Origin: an uncultured Poribacteria bacterium
GTDB lineage: Bacteria; Poribacteria; WGA-4E; WGA-3G
Length of the DNA stretch: 64,000 nucleotides
Direction of reading: 5' to 3'
Assembly (NCBI GenBank): GCA_951828515.1
Contig: OX639992.1
Span: forward strand, 5,372,217 to 5,436,216
Positions 61,918 to 64,000 of this stretch are shown here, piece by piece (within the stretch, counting starts at the first letter, position 1; the number at the start of each line of letters is the position of its first letter). A model generated the notes under the pieces. It was not told where the DNA came from. It made no database searches and was given only the letters and a program-made list of their open reading frames with translations. Both the position numbers and the translations under genes were made by a program.

Positions 61918-61950
61918 AGTCAATCTGCGCGGGGCACAATAATTTAAAAA

Positions 61951-62874
61951 ATGTTGATTGAAGTAAAGAATGTCTCACTTTCATTTGGCACTACAACTGC
62001 TTTAGACAACCTATCTCTGCAAGTACAAGGTGGTGCTGTCGGGTTACTGGGACCGAATGGTGCGGGGAAAAGCACACTGATTAAGACTCTCCTCGGCTTT
62101 GTTAAACCGAATCAAGGCACAGCGACTGTGTTTGGTTTAGATGTGCAGGCGAATCCATTAGAAATTCGGAAACAGGTTGGGTACATGCCGGAGGATGAAT
62201 GTCTAATACTGGGTATGAACGCCGTCCAACTCGTCTCTTATGCCGGAGAACTCTGTGGCATGCCGAGACGAGATGCGTTGCAACGTGCACACGAGGTACT
62301 CTATTACGTCGGTTTAGATGAAGAACGGTATCGACCCGTGGACGGATACTCTACCGGTATGAAACAGCGTGTAAAGTTAGCACAAGCACTGGCACATGAT
62401 CCGAAACTGCTACTCCTTGACGAACCAACAAACGGGATGGATACAAGCGGTAGAGAAGAGATGCTCGAACTCGTCAAAGACATAGCAATCGACAAAAATA
62501 TCAACGTCATTTTGTCCTCACATCTACTCCCCGATGTGGAGTTCGCATGTCAAGAAATTGTCGCCCTATCACATGGTAGTGTCGCTATTCAGGGACAGAT
62601 ACAAGACCTCAAAGAGAACAGAGGACAATCTTTCGATCTCAAGATCGTCGGTGACAGTGAAACTTATATCACGGCATTGGAACGTCACAACTTTCAGGTC
62701 GAACTGCATCCCGATAAACGTCTGAGGGTTACGTCTGCAAGTCCGGAACAGACAGAAACAACATTCTTCTTCAAACTCGCTCACGACACAGGTGTCCAGC
62801 TTCGCCAACTCCGTGGGGTGAAACATACATTAGAGGATATTTTCGCTGAGGTGATGAGTGTGGATTCACAATAG
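61951..62874 (+). CDS. ABC transporter ATP-binding protein (CcmA/NatA-like)
   Basis: The 307-residue ATPase has Walker A GPNGAGKST (34-42), signature YSTGMKQRVKLAQAL, Walker B LLLLDEPTN and an H-loop (ILSSHLLPDVE). The YSTGM form and the ~80-residue C-terminal extension fit exporter-type CcmA/NatA/GldA ATPases. No cognate permease is visible in the window; it may lie beyond the next gene. It overlaps the start of the PorV-like gene by about 17 bases. Confidence 0.9.
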   Translation: MLIEVKNVSLSFGTTTALDNLSLQVQGGAVGLLGPNGAGKSTLIKTLLGFVKPNQGTATVFGLDVQANPLEIRKQVGYMPEDECLILGMNAVQLVSYAGELCGMPRRDALQRAHEVLYYVGLDEERYRPVDGYSTGMKQRVKLAQALAHDPKLLLLDEPTNGMDTSGREEMLELVKDIAIDKNINVILSSHLLPDVEFACQEIVALSHGSVAIQGQIQDLKENRGQSFDLKIVGDSETYITALERHNFQVELHPDKRLRVTSASPEQTETTFFFKLAHDTGVQLRQLRGVKHTLEDIFAEVMSVDSQ

Positions 62875-64000
62875 AACACGCAGGTACCACTTCAGTACTA
62901 TCTTAGCACTTTGCATCTTAACCGCGGTGATACCACCACTGAGTATAGCAAATGAGATGCTCCGTATTGCTGGGATGGGCGGCACTCGTATCGCAACGTC
63001 GGCAGAGGACACAGGTATCTTTGGGAATCCGGCATCGCTGGTGCATGTAAAACACCACACCCTCGCGTTTGGGGCAACTGCTGAAAATATTCACTGGACA
63101 GAACTACCGAAACAGGGAACGACACAATTTGTCGCCGAAGCCAATATCGACATTTCGCCAGCACTCTACTATTCACAAGCGTTTGGTAAGTTTGGCGTGA
63201 GTGCTGGGTACACCGCAAGATTTACAAATTTTGCGAACTTCACACTTGAAAGCACACGTGCTGAATATCACCGAAACGCTCGTCAATTTTCTGCCACAAC
63301 GGATCTGTTTACACATTATGACTTACTTCAAGAGAGGAGTTGGGTAATAGGGCTCAGCCGTGAATTCGGTAAAGCGGCGGTGGGTACGCGTCTTAGATTC
63401 TTGAGGCAAGTTGTAAACCGAGGAACAGCGATCTCGACTTTAAATTTGGAAGCACGCCACGGACCCGAAGTAGATGTAGAGGCATCTGAGGAACTGATTG
63501 AGGCAATCGTTGAAGAGCTGCAATTCGGGGACAGAGTCCGGGATATCGACCATGAACGACAGCCGACGCTTGAAAGAAGAGTCAACCGATTAGAATTGGA
63601 CTTCGGGTTCCAACGTCCAGTATGGTTTGCCCCAAAGCAGACGAACCCGCCGTTGTTGGTAGGTATCCTTTTTGAAAATCTCCTGCGCGCCGACTTGGTG
63701 GAACCTCTCCCTTTCCGAGTCGGTATCGGGGTCGCTTATGAACCTAAGCAATGGGCGACAGTCGCAGCAGATCTTTGGCGCGACTTTGGGCAGAAAGGAG
63801 TGAGTTTTGCTGTTGGCAGCGAATTTCAGAAAACATGGAAAAACGGTTATGCTATTGCGTTCCGAATCGGGATCCGGCATACGACTGCTCACACGCATTT
63901 CACTACTGGTATCGCCTTGGCACTCGGCACACTATCTACAGAGTACACCTTGGTTCATCCGTTGACACGCCTAACTATAGGAGAAGCGCGTCACCTCTTG
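62858..64000 (+). CDS. PorV/FadL-like outer-membrane protein, cut by window end
   Basis: GTG 62858 opens a frame without stop to position 64000 (381 codons). It starts with a signal peptide (FSTILALCILTAVIPPLSIA) and then the family block MLRIAGMGGTRIATSAEDTG with IFGNPASL directly after. Amphipathic strands follow (VGIGVAYEPKQWATVAADL, FRIGIRHTTAHTHF). It resembles the protein at 12099. Overlap with the ABC ATPase stop suggests a shared transcript. The real C-terminus is outside the window. Confidence 0.75.
   Translation, partial: MWIHNRTRRYHFSTILALCILTAVIPPLSIANEMLRIAGMGGTRIATSAEDTGIFGNPASLVHVKHHTLAFGATAENIHWTELPKQGTTQFVAEANIDISPALYYSQAFGKFGVSAGYTARFTNFANFTLESTRAEYHRNARQFSATTDLFTHYDLLQERSWVIGLSREFGKAAVGTRLRFLRQVVNRGTAISTLNLEARHGPEVDVEASEELIEAIVEELQFGDRVRDIDHERQPTLERRVNRLELDFGFQRPVWFAPKQTNPPLLVGILFENLLRADLVEPLPFRVGIGVAYEPKQWATVAADLWRDFGQKGVSFAVGSEFQKTWKNGYAIAFRIGIRHTTAHTHFTTGIALALGTLSTEYTLVHPLTRLTIGEARHLL

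Overview
The window reads as chromosomal DNA of an uncultured, Gram-negative, probably marine bacterium. Gene content suits candidate phylum Poribacteria or a relative: secreted proteases with C-terminal sorting-like domains, PorV/FadL-like outer-membrane proteins, a giant FG-GAP/UnbV-type protein, a long SPFH protein, many toxin-antitoxin genes and a high load of small intergenic hairpin repeats. The taxonomic call is inference from gene families only. No rRNA, tRNA or CRISPR array was seen.

Layout. 1-3.9 kb: intergenic repeats, a small gene, an NtrC-type AAA+ regulator without receiver domain, a membrane-anchored HsdR-N-like protein, a duplicated AT-rich region and a possible lipoprotein. 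4.0-7.3 kb: three tandem paralogous lipoproteins; an IS4-type insertion sequence sits in the leader of the third. 7.4-21.1 kb: CBM9-like secreted protein, then ftsH-folP-acpS, an outer-membrane protein, a GcvH-like protein without lipoyl lysine, a THUMP-type RNA methyltransferase, MqnD-like enzyme, SdiA-regulated-type protein, a beta/gamma-crystallin + ThuA-like fusion and an SPFH protein with twelve perfect 22-residue repeats. 21.2-32.2 kb: zinc-ribbon protein, M6 metalloprotease, lipoprotein, DinG-like helicase, HtrA-like protease, Rieske protein, M28 peptidase. 32.3-45.1 kb: Obg-like GTPase, MazEF, VWA protein, M20 amidohydrolase, cyclase-ATPase-TPR regulator, TPR protein, aconitase. 45.1-47.6 kb: a decayed FRG-domain gene, a HicB/RelE-like pair behind a structured leader, and an aldo/keto reductase. 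47.7-56.6 kb: dnaE, an MFS exporter, the FG-GAP giant with a coiled-coil partner. 56.9-64 kb: an ATPase + PIN nuclease module with its own promoter, PotB/PotC permeases, alanine racemase, an ABC ATPase and a PorV-like gene cut by the window end.

The best candidates for something undescribed are the ATPase/PIN two-gene module (56947-58769), the pseudoknot-like leader before the HicB/RelE pair (46064-46145), and a repeat placed immediately before or at the start of three unrelated genes (35571, 47620, 59814).
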